A stretch of 64,000 nucleotides of DNA from Rhodospirillaceae bacterium (GTDB lineage: Bacteria; Pseudomonadota; Gammaproteobacteria; Steroidobacterales; Rariloculaceae). Under the pieces are notes generated by a model. The model was not told where the DNA came from. It did no database searches and saw only the letters and a program-made list of their open reading frames with translations. The position numbers were made by a program, and so were the translations under genes. Positions 9,091 through 18,077 of this stretch are shown here, piece after piece. Each line of letters starts with the position of its first letter. Position 1 is the stretch's first letter. The stretch is taken from NCBI GenBank assembly GCA_002718345.1, contig PBDA01000024.1, positions 57,132-121,131 of the forward strand, in the 5' to 3' direction.

Positions 9091-10455
9091 ATGAATATTT
9101 TAATTCTCGGTGCTGGGCAGGTTGGCGAAACAGCCGCTGATAGTTTGTCTGGTGAAGAGGCTCATCAGGTCACCATCGTTGATAAAAATGAAACGGTGTT
9201 GAAAAAATTACAGGAACGCTTAGATGCGCGTACTGTAGTAGGTCATGCCTCTTATCCGGAAGTCCTTGATAGAGCTGGAGCTAAAAATGCTGACATGATC
9301 ATAGCTCTTACGAATAGTGATGAGATCAATATGACTGCCTGCCAGGTTGCCCATACTCTATTCAAGACACCCAGACGTATAGCAAGAATACGTGCAGCAG
9401 AGTATACAAATCATAATGCACTTTTTAATGAGGATAGCTTGTCTGTTGATTTTATAATTAGTCCAGAAGATTTAGTTACCCAGCATATTGAGGAGCTTAT
9501 TCATTTCCCCGGTGCTCTTCAGGTTCTCGAGTTTGCAGATGGAAAAGTTAGGCTTGTTGCTGCTCGTGCTCATGAAGGCGGAGCTTTAATTGGACATCCA
9601 ATTAAGGAACTATCTCAGCATATTCCAAATGTAGAGTGTCGGGTTGCAGCTATTTATAGAGATGGCAAAGGTATTATTCCAGAGGGTAGTACGGTAGTTG
9701 AAGAAGGTGATGAGGTATTTTTTATAGCTGCTAGAAAGGATATTCGTGCAGTACTTAGCGAAATGCGGAAGCTTGATGAGCCGGTTAGGAGAGTAGTTAT
9801 TGCTGGAGGCGGAAATATTGGTGTCCGTCTTGCAAAGGCCTTAGAAGATACTAATCAAGTGAAATTAATAGAGCGTGACTCAGATCGTTCTAAGGCTGTT
9901 TCTGAATACTTAAACAAAACCATAGTGCTTTCAGGTGATGGAACTGATGAGAGTCTTTTATTAGAAGAAAATATTGATAGTGCTGATGTGTTTGTTTCTG
10001 TCACTAATGCGGACGAAGCAAATATATTATCTGCTATGCTTGCAAAACGACTTGGTGCTCATAAAGTTATGGCATTGATCAACAAGCCAGCTTATACGGA
10101 ACTAGTTGCAGCTGGTACGATAGATGTAGCAATTTCTCCGCCTCAAATAACCTTAGGTACGCTTCTGGCACATGTTCGTCGGGGGGATGTGGTTAAAGTT
10201 CATTCTTTAAGGCAGCTGGCCGCCGAAGCAATCGAAGCCGTTGCCCATGGAAATAGTAGCGATTCTCGAGTTATTGGAAAGAGTATCGAAGATATTAGAT
10301 TGCCCCTTGGAGCTACTATTAGTGCTATTGTTCGAGGAGAAGATGTGATGATGGCTCACCACGATACTGTGATAGAACCAGATGATCATGTCATTCTGTT
10401 TATATCTGATCGTAGACAAATAGACGAGGTTGAGCGTTTGTTCGAGGTGGGTTAG
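9091..10455 (+). CDS. trkA: Trk potassium uptake regulatory protein TrkA
   Basis: Cytoplasmic NAD(H)-binding gating subunit of the Trk K+ system. It contains two tandem RCK units, each with a Rossmann N-lobe (MNILILGAGQVGE and VVIAGGGNIGV) and a C-lobe: residues about 1-225 and 230-454. The 454-residue length matches two-RCK TrkA proteins. It lies immediately upstream of trkH, the membrane subunit, as expected for an operon. Confidence 0.96.
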   Translation: MNILILGAGQVGETAADSLSGEEAHQVTIVDKNETVLKKLQERLDARTVVGHASYPEVLDRAGAKNADMIIALTNSDEINMTACQVAHTLFKTPRRIARIRAAEYTNHNALFNEDSLSVDFIISPEDLVTQHIEELIHFPGALQVLEFADGKVRLVAARAHEGGALIGHPIKELSQHIPNVECRVAAIYRDGKGIIPEGSTVVEEGDEVFFIAARKDIRAVLSEMRKLDEPVRRVVIAGGGNIGVRLAKALEDTNQVKLIERDSDRSKAVSEYLNKTIVLSGDGTDESLLLEENIDSADVFVSVTNADEANILSAMLAKRLGAHKVMALINKPAYTELVAAGTIDVAISPPQITLGTLLAHVRRGDVVKVHSLRQLAAEAIEAVAHGNSSDSRVIGKSIEDIRLPLGATISAIVRGEDVMMAHHDTVIEPDDHVILFISDRRQIDEVERLFEVG

Positions 10456-10501
10456 GCCTCGCGTGAACATAGGTACTCCTTTTGCCTGCCTCTATACAGA
10501 A

Positions 10502-11953
10502 ATGACTAGATCCGCTGTTCAACGTGTCTTAGGCCTGCTGCTAACTATGTTCAGTGGCACTATGCTCATGCCAGTCTTAGTCTCACTGTTTTTTTCTGAT
10601 AATGCTTGGCCTGCTTTTGTCGGATCTTTCCTTATTATCTTTGGATCAGGTTTGATGATTTGGTGGCCTGTTCGTCATCAGAAACATGAGTTACGTTTGC
10701 GTGATGGTTTTTTAATTGTTGCGCTTTTCTGGATAGTTTTAGGTATGTTTGGAGCTTTCCCGTTTTTGATAGCTGAAAAGCCAGAAATGACTTTTACTGA
10801 TGCCGTTTTTGAGTCTGTATCTGGCCTTACAACAACCGGCGCCACAGTGCTGGTTGGCCTCGATACTTTTCCTAAATCCATTTTATTTTATCGACAACTA
10901 CTACAGTGGTTTGGTGGGCTGGGAATAATTGTTCTTGCTGTAGCGGTTTTACCTATGTTGGGTGTAGGGGGTATGCAGTTATATCGCGCTGAAACACCAG
11001 GGCCTGTGAAAGACACTAGACTCACACCGCGTATTACTGAGACTGCGAAAGCCCTATGGTACGTGTATCTAGGTATAACTGTTTTATGTGGTTGCGCTTA
11101 CTGGGCTGCTGGCATGCCCCTTTTTGATGCAATTTGTCACGCGTTTAGTACCGTGGCTATAGGTGGATTCTCAACTTATGATGCCAGTATTGGTCATTTT
11201 GATAGTACGCTCATTGAGCTTATCGCCGTACTATTTATGTTTATAGCTGGCGTAAATTTTTCTTTACATTTTCTATCATGGCGGCACCGATCTTTAAAAA
11301 GTTATCTTTTAGACGCGGAATTTTGTGCATACGTAAAATTTCTTGTTTACCTTAGTGTTGGTGTTCTTTTGTATCTCTACTGGACGGGATACTATTCTAC
11401 TTTATCAGAGACCCTTACCAAGGGACTTTTTCAAGTTATTTCAATAGGCACTACAACTGGCTTTACTACAGCAGATTTTTCCAAATGGCCAGAAGCTCTG
11501 CCGATATTGTTAATTCTTTCTAGTTTTATAGGAGGTTGCGCTGGTTCAACGGCTGGAGGAGTAAAGGTTATTCGTTGGTTGCTAATGTATAAGCAAGGTT
11601 TAGCCGAAGTTAAACGACTGATACACCCAAATGCGGAGGTTCCGGTGAAATTGGGGAGCACAAGCGTCAATCATCGTGTAGTTAATGCTGTTTGGGGATT
11701 TTTTGCAGTATACATAGTTGTTTTTGGTGTTCTTTTGATCATTCAGTTGGCAAGTGGTCTTGATCCGGTGTCATCGTTTTCAGCGGTAGCTGCCAGCCTT
11801 AATAATTTAGGTCCAGGATTGGGCCAGATATCTGGAGGTTTTTCTGAAATAGGTAATATCAGCAAATGGTCTGCGGTCTGTGGAATGCTTCTAGGTAGGT
11901 TAGAAATTTTCACATTGCTTGTTTTAATTACACCCACTTTCTGGAAGCCATAA
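10502..11953 (+). CDS. trkH: Trk potassium uptake membrane protein TrkH
   Basis: K+-translocating subunit of the Trk system, built of four M1-P-M2 repeats. Selectivity-filter-like loops are seen at SGLTTTGATVL, STVAIGGFSTY, SIGTTTGFTTADF and SLNNLGPGLG. Other family marks are LLQWFGGLGIIVLAVAVLPMLG and GGCAGSTAGGVKV(I)R. I choose ATG 10502 because homologues begin just before the first helix. An in-frame GTG at 10463 and a TTG at 10430 are possible but lie in or near trkA. It forms an operon with trkA. Confidence 0.93.
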   Translation: MTRSAVQRVLGLLLTMFSGTMLMPVLVSLFFSDNAWPAFVGSFLIIFGSGLMIWWPVRHQKHELRLRDGFLIVALFWIVLGMFGAFPFLIAEKPEMTFTDAVFESVSGLTTTGATVLVGLDTFPKSILFYRQLLQWFGGLGIIVLAVAVLPMLGVGGMQLYRAETPGPVKDTRLTPRITETAKALWYVYLGITVLCGCAYWAAGMPLFDAICHAFSTVAIGGFSTYDASIGHFDSTLIELIAVLFMFIAGVNFSLHFLSWRHRSLKSYLLDAEFCAYVKFLVYLSVGVLLYLYWTGYYSTLSETLTKGLFQVISIGTTTGFTTADFSKWPEALPILLILSSFIGGCAGSTAGGVKVIRWLLMYKQGLAEVKRLIHPNAEVPVKLGSTSVNHRVVNAVWGFFAVYIVVFGVLLIIQLASGLDPVSSFSAVAASLNNLGPGLGQISGGFSEIGNISKWSAVCGMLLGRLEIFTLLVLITPTFWKP

Positions 11954-11955
11954 TC

Positions 11956-12270
11956 ATGGAGGTTGTGGAGCGATTTGAATCCATGCTTGCCGAGGGCGCA
12001 GATAGTCCTAGTTTAAGGTTTGCTTTGGGGGCCGAATACCTAAAAATAAAAAACATGGCTTTGGCAATTAAGCATCTAGAGAAAGCGCTAGCTCAGGACC
12101 CAGAATTTTCAGCAGCATGGAAATTACTTGCTCGCTCTCAGGAAAAAATCGGGCTAAAAGAAGATGCAATATATAGTTATAGTCAAGGGATAAAAGTAGC
12201 TACTGAAAATGGCGATATTCAGGCTACACGTGAAATGAAAGTTTTTCTTAGTCGTTTGCAAAAAGCTTGA
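11956..12270 (+). CDS. Small tetratricopeptide-repeat protein
   Basis: A 104-residue soluble protein with two to three TPR-like helical pairs. A canonical repeat spans about residues 36-70 (MALAIKHLEKALAQDPEFSAAWKL), with flanking partial repeats. There is no signal peptide or membrane helix, so it probably works in the cytoplasm as a protein-protein adaptor. It starts 2 bp after the trkH stop and may be cotranscribed. The partner and function are unknown. Confidence 0.75.
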   Translation: MEVVERFESMLAEGADSPSLRFALGAEYLKIKNMALAIKHLEKALAQDPEFSAAWKLLARSQEKIGLKEDAIYSYSQGIKVATENGDIQATREMKVFLSRLQKA

Positions 12271-12300
12271 TTAGCTTCGAGTGATATTAGTAATTTCCAT

Positions 12301-12861
12301 ATGAAAATAGTGGTACTGAAATTTAGACATGTATTGAATTGGTTCGGAGAACTAACAGGTTCGGCTGTATCCTGGCTTACTTTATTTATGGTAGTTGGAA
12401 CCTTTGTAATAGTTGTACTACGGTATATTTTTGACCTTGGCTGGATTGCTATGCAGGAGAGTGTTATTTGGATGCATGCAATGGTTTTTATGCTTGGTGC
12501 TGCCTATACCCTAAAAAGGGATGAGCATGTTCGGGTTGATATTTTTTATCGTGATCTATCAGTACGTCACAAAGCCATGGTTGATTTAGCAGGAACGATA
12601 CTTTTCCTTTTGCCTTTGTCGATATTTTTTGCGGTATCAAGTTGGGATTACGTGACAATTTCTTGGGCGATAAAAGAAGCTTCAAGGGAGGCAGGAGGAT
12701 TGCCATATCCTTTTGTTCCCATACTAAAGAGCATTATTCCTTTGACTGCACTATTACTGATCATACAAGGTATTTCAAACCTTATTTCTTCTGTTTTGAT
12801 ACTAACCAACCACAAAGTTCTATTTGACAAAGACAGTACCTCACAAGGCGAATCCATCTAA
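12301..12861 (+). CDS. TRAP transporter small permease subunit (DctQ/FcbT2-like)
   Basis: Small membrane subunit of a tripartite ATP-independent periplasmic transporter. It has four hydrophobic helices, and the DctQ-family segments are visible: RYIFDLGWIAMQESVIWMHAMVFMLGAAYTL...D.HVRVDIFY. The large loop before the last helix (GGLPYPFVPILKSIIPL) matches the mannitol/chloroaromatic subgroup. Its stop codon overlaps the start of the large permease (TAATG). No dctP-like binding-protein gene is adjacent on either side. Confidence 0.9.
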   Translation: MKIVVLKFRHVLNWFGELTGSAVSWLTLFMVVGTFVIVVLRYIFDLGWIAMQESVIWMHAMVFMLGAAYTLKRDEHVRVDIFYRDLSVRHKAMVDLAGTILFLLPLSIFFAVSSWDYVTISWAIKEASREAGGLPYPFVPILKSIIPLTALLLIIQGISNLISSVLILTNHKVLFDKDSTSQGESI

Positions 12862-14228
12862 TGGAATGGGTTGCATTATTAATGTTTGCTGTTGTAGTGA
12901 TGGTTCTGTTGGTCGGCTATCCAGTTGCCTTTTCTCTCGGAGGAACTGCCTTAATTTTCGCTTGGCTAGGTATTTTATTAGGCTCATTTGATAGTGCTTT
13001 TCTTGGAACTATGCCTAATCGTGTTTTTGGAATAATGAGTAATGAGACATTGATGGCCGTTCCGTTATTTGTATTCATGGGCATTACACTTGAGCGTGCG
13101 CAGATTGCTGAGAGTCTTTTGGATAGTCTTAGTCATTTGTTCGGCAGGCTACGAGGAGGACTTGGTATTTCAGTAACTATCGTTGGAATGTTACTTGCGG
13201 CAAGTACGGGTATAGTCGGCGCAACAGTGGTGACTATGGGTTTGCTATCCCTCCCAACAATGTTACGTCGTGGATATGATCCATCTGTTGCAACGGGAGC
13301 CATATGTGCTTCTGGAACTCTTGGTCAAATTATCCCACCATCAATTATTCTGGTTTTGCTCGGTGATGTGCTTTCTTCCGCCTATAGTCAATCGCAGTTA
13401 GACCAGGGTATTTTCTCTCCAGATACAGTTTCTGTAGGAGACTTATTTGTAGGAGCATTAATTCCGGGTATTACACTTGTCGGGCTTTATATCACTTATC
13501 TTCTGGTTCTAGCCTTTTTCAAACCAAACACTATGCCAGCGTATTTAGATACTGAAAAAGTCGATTTTAAAGAAATAATTTTTGCTTTAGCGCCACCGTT
13601 GATGCTGATTCTTGCGGTATTAGGGTCAATTATAGCTGGATTGGCAACACCCACTGAGGCCGCAGGTGTGGGGGCAGTTGGCGCTCTTTTGCTAGCATTA
13701 TTTAAGAAGCACTTTTCTTTAAAAAAACTAGTTGAAGTAATGGAAAGTACTGTGCGTGTTAGCAGTATGGTTTTTTTGATATTACTAGGCGCTTCAGTTT
13801 TTTCACTAGTATTTCGGGGTTATGGAGGAGACAGTTTGGTTCACGAACTTTTGCTTAGCCTACCAGGTGGTGTTTTTGGTGCAATGTTAGTGGTTATGCT
13901 GTTAATGTTTTTTCTTGGTTTTGTTCTTGATTTCATCGAAATTACATTTGTCGTTGTTCCTATCGTTGGGCCAATACTACTCTCTATGGGAATCGACCCT
14001 ATTTGGTTAGGGGTTATGATTGCTATTAATTTGCAAACCTCTTTTTTAACCCCACCATTTGGTTTTGCTCTTTTCTACTTGCGCGGCGTAGCGCCTGAGA
14101 GTGTAGCAACGACAGATATATACCGAGGCGTTATGCCATTTGTTGCGATACAACTTTTTGCATTGACTGTAATAGCTTTTGTACCGGAACTAGCAACTTG
14201 GCTACCGTCGATAATTTATGGTGGTTAA
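12861..14228 (+). CDS. TRAP transporter large permease subunit (DctM/FcbT3-like)
   Basis: Twelve-helix transport subunit that uses an ion gradient to import, typically, a carboxylate or related anion. Family marks: FVFMGITLERAQIAESLLDSL, STGIVGATVVTMGLLSLPTMLRRGYDPSVATGAICASGTLGQIIPPSIILVLLGD (seen as separate segments), TPTEAAGVGAVGALLLA, and the C-terminal LGFVLDFIEITFVVVPIV and TPPFGFALFYLRG. This is the mannitol/chloroaromatic subclass; the substrate cannot be read from sequence. It converges on the oxidase operon with a 4-bp overlap at its 3' end. Confidence 0.93.
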   Translation: MEWVALLMFAVVVMVLLVGYPVAFSLGGTALIFAWLGILLGSFDSAFLGTMPNRVFGIMSNETLMAVPLFVFMGITLERAQIAESLLDSLSHLFGRLRGGLGISVTIVGMLLAASTGIVGATVVTMGLLSLPTMLRRGYDPSVATGAICASGTLGQIIPPSIILVLLGDVLSSAYSQSQLDQGIFSPDTVSVGDLFVGALIPGITLVGLYITYLLVLAFFKPNTMPAYLDTEKVDFKEIIFALAPPLMLILAVLGSIIAGLATPTEAAGVGAVGALLLALFKKHFSLKKLVEVMESTVRVSSMVFLILLGASVFSLVFRGYGGDSLVHELLLSLPGGVFGAMLVVMLLMFFLGFVLDFIEITFVVVPIVGPILLSMGIDPIWLGVMIAINLQTSFLTPPFGFALFYLRGVAPESVATTDIYRGVMPFVAIQLFALTVIAFVPELATWLPSIIYGG

Positions 14229-14485
14229 TTAGATTTTTTATTAGCGTCTAGTATCCGCCATGCTAAAAAACCATATATTAAAAATATTAAGGTTATTATC
14301 ATGAAAGGAAGTGGAGGCAACCACATAGGCACATCAGCTAGAGATTCATAAGGACCTAAAAACCCTGATAAAGGAACACCTAGGCATAACCCAACCAAAA
14401 TTCCTAAGGCTAGTTTTGGCTGGCTTCGCCAAGCTAAACCCCATAAAGCCAAAAAAATAATAAAAGATATTATTAGCCAGAGCAT
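14225..14485 (-). CDS. Small membrane protein at the 3' end of the cytochrome oxidase operon
   Basis: An 86-residue, very hydrophobic protein with about three predicted helices (residues 1-18, 26-46, 56-77) and a short polar C-terminus (RILDANKKSN). I do not recognise the family. It starts 9 bp after the subunit IV gene on the same strand, so it is probably cotranscribed with the oxidase. It could be an accessory subunit or an assembly factor, which is inference from position. Its 3' end overlaps that of dctM by 4 bp. Confidence 0.65.
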   Translation of the reverse strand: MLWLIISFIIFLALWGLAWRSQPKLALGILVGLCLGVPLSGFLGPYESLADVPMWLPPLPFMIITLIFLIYGFLAWRILDANKKSN

Positions 14486-14494
14486 AGTTACTTC

Positions 14495-14851
14495 CTAATG
14501 TGATTCATCAGTATGGTGCTGTGCAACAAAATCAGTTTCACCAAAAAAGTTTAATCTGGTTAGGAATGTATAGTCACCTTCTATTGCCATAAATCCGATA
14601 AAAAAAGAAAGGAGTAAAGGCGGCCCAAGTATGGCGTAAATCAAAGCCAAACGCTCCCAGACCATATGCATAAAAATTGCAATGATAAGCCCGGCTTTAG
14701 CAACCATAAATATAAGTATTAAAGACCACCTTAAGTAACCTTCAAGCCCTATATAGTCGACAGCATATGAAAAAGCGCTGAGTACAAACAGCAGAACCCA
14801 AATCCAAAGATAAACGCTTAATGGGTGTTCTTGATGTCCATCAGTTGCCAT
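14495..14851 (-). CDS. Cytochrome c oxidase subunit IV (CyoD/COX4_pro-like)
   Basis: Small three-helix membrane subunit of a heme-copper oxidase. I start it at ATG 14851 (MATDGHQEHPLSVYLWIW), because an AGGA ribosome-binding site lies about 7 bp upstream and homologues start with a short His-rich polar stretch. A longer frame from 14917 overlaps coxC. The middle helix (LILIFMVAKAGLIIAIFMHM) carries the FMHM...ER motif typical of the family. The gene sits 8 bp after the first subunit III gene. It is required for assembly or stability, not catalysis, in known oxidases. Confidence 0.85.
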   Translation of the reverse strand: MATDGHQEHPLSVYLWIWVLLFVLSAFSYAVDYIGLEGYLRWSLILIFMVAKAGLIIAIFMHMVWERLALIYAILGPPLLLSFFIGFMAIEGDYTFLTRLNFFGETDFVAQHHTDESH

Positions 14852-14859
14852 ACTAATTC

Positions 14860-15549
14860 CTACCAGAGATAGAAGAATGCAAAAATAAAGACCCAAACCA
14901 GGTCCACAAAATGCCAATATAGGCCGGTTATCTCGACAATTTCATAATTGCCAGAAGCTTCATAATCACCTTTGAGAACCTTCATGGCAACTACTGCAAG
15001 ATATATCACACCAATTGAAACATGTGCTCCATGAAACCCGGTGATCATAAAAAAGGTTGCACCAAATTGCGGCGCCCCCATTGGGTTTTCCCAGGGACGA
15101 ACGCCTTCATCTACAATAAGTTTTGTCCACTCAAATGCTTGCATTCCTACAAATGTTGCGCCAAAGGCTGCGGTTATGAACATAAGTGCGGCTGTTTTAG
15201 CTCGGTCTCTTCGATATCCATAGTTCACGGCGAGTGCCATAGTTCCGCTACTCGTTATTAGAACGAATGTCATTATTGCAATCAATATCAAAGGGATTGG
15301 TTCTCCTCCAAAGCTTAGGGCAAATACTTCGCTGGGGTTAGGCCACGGTACACGAGTTGACATTCGTACATTCATATACGAAGTTAGAAAGCATCCAAAA
15401 ATAAATGTGTCACTTAGTAGAAAAATCCACATCATGGCTTTTCCCCAAGGCACATGGAACGTCTGTTTATCAGAAGACCAATCTTGCGCAAATCCTTGTA
15501 GGCCCTCTTGCACAGTTGTTGCCTGAGATTCAGTCATATTTGATGTCAT
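14860..15549 (-). CDS. coxC: Cytochrome c oxidase subunit III
   Basis: Seven-helix subunit III of the aa3-type oxidase, which stabilises the proton-uptake side of subunit I. Family motifs include KAMMWIFLLSDTFIFGCFLTSYMNVR, FVGMQAFEWTKLI, GATFFMITGFHGAHVSIG and GLYWHFVDLVWVFIFAFFYLW, read as separate blocks. At 229 residues with a ~30-residue polar N-terminus it resembles the CyoC/CaaC length class. It is preceded by a second, divergent subunit III gene, which is unusual. Confidence 0.93.
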   Translation of the reverse strand: MTSNMTESQATTVQEGLQGFAQDWSSDKQTFHVPWGKAMMWIFLLSDTFIFGCFLTSYMNVRMSTRVPWPNPSEVFALSFGGEPIPLILIAIMTFVLITSSGTMALAVNYGYRRDRAKTAALMFITAAFGATFVGMQAFEWTKLIVDEGVRPWENPMGAPQFGATFFMITGFHGAHVSIGVIYLAVVAMKVLKGDYEASGNYEIVEITGLYWHFVDLVWVFIFAFFYLW

Positions 15550-15563
15550 ACAAACTCAATCCT

Positions 15564-16238
15564 TTATGTTGATAGCAAGAGGCTGAATAACACCAGCCAG
15601 ATCAAAAGTAGGTAGTGCCAGTAGACCGAGCACAATTGTATCCTGAGATTTAATTGCGCTTTTTCCTTAATGTTATACCTATCTATGTTTCCCCAAGCCT
15701 TAATACAAGCTAGAACTAAAAAGCAGAGTCCGCCCACTAAGTGAATTCCGTGGAGCCCAGTTAGGACGTAGAAAAAAGCATCTGCAGGGTTTGTGGAAAA
15801 AAAATATCCTAATCCAGCTAGATTTTTCCATGCTAGTAGTTGTCCAAACAAAAAAACTATCGTCAATAGGCTGCCTGTTGCAAGACTCCATTTTAAGCTA
15901 CTTAAATTGTTTTTTTCTGAATCCTTACGCGCACGTTGAAGAACAATACTTCCTAAAATTAACATTCCAGTGTTAAACCAGAGCAGACCTGGTTCAGGAA
16001 GTGGACGCCAATCTGAGAATTCAGCACGCATGTTGTATACCACTGCAAAAAGGCCAAACAGGCTAGTTACGACCGCTAAGAAAACCCATAGACCAACCCT
16101 AGATGCCGGTAGGCTAACTGCGCCATTTTCTTCAATCAAACCCTTTTCTAACCAAGGTTTTGTTTGTAACTGGCTAATTAATAAACACCAAACCATTAGT
16201 GCTACACCAAGTGCGAAAAATAGCAAAGAGATATTCAT
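15564..16238 (-). CDS. Second, divergent cytochrome c oxidase subunit III-like protein
   Basis: A 224-residue membrane protein of the heme-copper oxidase subunit III family. Evidence is the SRVGLWVFLAVVTSLFG block near residue 46, the YVLTGLHGIHLVGGL block near residue 155, and the terminal CSVYWHYLLLIWLVLF block. All three align by position with subunit III motifs but are weaker than those of the next gene. It carries an extra N-terminal helix (residues 4-22). It lies between coxA and coxC with 13-14 bp gaps. It may be a second structural subunit or an assembly protein. Confidence 0.82.
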   Translation of the reverse strand: MNISLLFFALGVALMVWCLLISQLQTKPWLEKGLIEENGAVSLPASRVGLWVFLAVVTSLFGLFAVVYNMRAEFSDWRPLPEPGLLWFNTGMLILGSIVLQRARKDSEKNNLSSLKWSLATGSLLTIVFLFGQLLAWKNLAGLGYFFSTNPADAFFYVLTGLHGIHLVGGLCFLVLACIKAWGNIDRYNIKEKAQLNLRIQLCSVYWHYLLLIWLVLFSLLLST

Positions 16239-16251
16239 CTATCCGTCAACT

Positions 16252-18003
16252 CTATTTGTCGTCTTTAGTACTTGCATAAGCATCTGGCACGTTTTGAGGA
16301 ATAAAATCTTCACTCGCACCAGGTACGCTATAGTCGTATGGCCAGCGATACACTTGAGGTAATTCTGCGCCCCAGTTGCCATGTTTGGGCGGTGTATCGG
16401 GTGTTTGCCATTCCAGAGAGGCTGCCCGCCATGGGTTTGCTTCAGCCTTCTTTCCTTTTGTAAGGCTCCATATAACATTGATAAAGAATAGACATTGAGC
16501 TGCAGCAACCAATAAAGCAGCGATAGTAATTCCAGCATTCATCGCATGCGCAGACTCAGGGATAAAATCCGTATCTCCATAAGCAAAATATCGTCTAGGC
16601 AAACCAAGAATACCTAGGTAATGCATTGGCAAATAAATAGAATAAGTGCCTAGGAGAGTTAGCCAAAAATGCGCCTTTCCAAGACCAGAATGAAACATGC
16701 GGCCAGTAATTTTTGGAAACCAGTGATAAATTGCCGCAAACACGACTAATACAGGTGATACACCCATTACCATGTGGAAATGGCCAATTACAAAGTAGGT
16801 ATCTGATAGAGGCAAATCTACAGTTACATTTCCTAAGAATAACCCTGTGAGACCACCATGTATGAATGTAAAAATAAAACCAATAGCGAAAAGCATGGGA
16901 ACGGTGAGGTGTAAGTCTCCACGCCAAAGGGTTAGTATCCAGTTATAAACTTTTAGTGCCGTTGGAACAGCAATAATAAGCGTTGTTGTTGCAAAGAAAA
17001 AACCAAAATAGGGGTTCATTCCACTGACGTACATGTGATGTGCCCAAACGACAAAACTTAGGGCGCCAATAGCGACAATAGCCCAGACCATCATTCGGTA
17101 GCCAAAAATATTTTTTCTAGCATGGACACTTAGAACGTCGGAAACTATTCCAAAAGCAGGTAGGGCTACTATGTATACTTCAGGGTGACCAAAGAACCAG
17201 AATAGATGCTGAAATAAGATTGGGCTACCTCCTCCATACTCATTAGCGGTACCCATAGACAACATTTCTGGCATAAAAAAACTTGTTCCTACAACATGAT
17301 CAAGCATCATCATTATGGCGGCGACCAATAGTGCAGGGAATGCTAATAATCCAAGAATAGTAGCTACAAATATTCCCCATATAGCTAATGGCATACGCAT
17401 TAATGTCATACCGCGTGCTCGTGCCTGAAGAACAGTTGTTACATAGTTCAGGCCTCCCATTGTAAAGGCTACGATGAAGATGGCTAATGAAAGGATCATT
17501 AATAGAATTCCGCCATCAACCCCAGGGGTTCCTTCACTTATTGCTTGGGGCGGGTACAGTGTCCACCCTGCTCCAGTCGGTCCTCCTGGAACAAAAAAAC
17601 TAGCCATGAGAACAATTACACTCAGCAAATAAACCCAGAAGCTAAGCATGTTCAGGTAGGGGAATACCATATCTCGTGAGCCACACATTAAGGGAATGAG
17701 ATAGTTTCCAAAGCCTCCCAAGAAAAGAGCTGTTAGTAAATATACAACCATGATCATTCCATGCATGGTCACGTATTGGTAATACTCAGTGGGATCTACA
17801 AGGGAAAAACTATCTGGGAAACCTAGTTGTAATCGAAACAAAAGTGAAAGTACAAGAGCAACTAAACCAACACTAATAGCTGTAATTGCATACTGTATCG
17901 CTATTACTTTATGGTCCTGACTCCAGATGTATTTTGTTATAAAAGTATCAGGATCATGGGAGTGCGCATCATCATCACGGTCTGCAAGTGCCACAAAAGC
18001 CAT
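16252..18003 (-). CDS. coxA: Cytochrome c oxidase subunit I (aa3 type, A family)
   Basis: Catalytic subunit that reduces O2 and pumps protons. Visible ligands and channels: low-spin heme His (THMHGMIM region, H81), the CuB His-Tyr pair in HPEVY (H273, Y277), and E275 in the same motif, which marks an A1-type D-channel. Also seen are HHMYVSGMNP, the heme a3/a ligand region (IGHFHMVMG), and the Asn-rich D-channel entrance (GFGNYLIPLMCG). At 583 residues it has a ~30-residue polar His/Asp-rich N-terminus (DDDAHSHDPD). It lies 74 bp after coxB. Confidence 0.97.
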   Translation of the reverse strand: MAFVALADRDDDAHSHDPDTFITKYIWSQDHKVIAIQYAITAISVGLVALVLSLLFRLQLGFPDSFSLVDPTEYYQYVTMHGMIMVVYLLTALFLGGFGNYLIPLMCGSRDMVFPYLNMLSFWVYLLSVIVLMASFFVPGGPTGAGWTLYPPQAISEGTPGVDGGILLMILSLAIFIVAFTMGGLNYVTTVLQARARGMTLMRMPLAIWGIFVATILGLLAFPALLVAAIMMMLDHVVGTSFFMPEMLSMGTANEYGGGSPILFQHLFWFFGHPEVYIVALPAFGIVSDVLSVHARKNIFGYRMMVWAIVAIGALSFVVWAHHMYVSGMNPYFGFFFATTTLIIAVPTALKVYNWILTLWRGDLHLTVPMLFAIGFIFTFIHGGLTGLFLGNVTVDLPLSDTYFVIGHFHMVMGVSPVLVVFAAIYHWFPKITGRMFHSGLGKAHFWLTLLGTYSIYLPMHYLGILGLPRRYFAYGDTDFIPESAHAMNAGITIAALLVAAAQCLFFINVIWSLTKGKKAEANPWRAASLEWQTPDTPPKHGNWGAELPQVYRWPYDYSVPGASEDFIPQNVPDAYASTKDDK

Positions 18004-18077
18004 CAGTTACATCCTCGGGTTATAGAAAAGACTCGGCGCTCATTGCTAATTATTGTTTTCATCATGAACTGCCAAAA

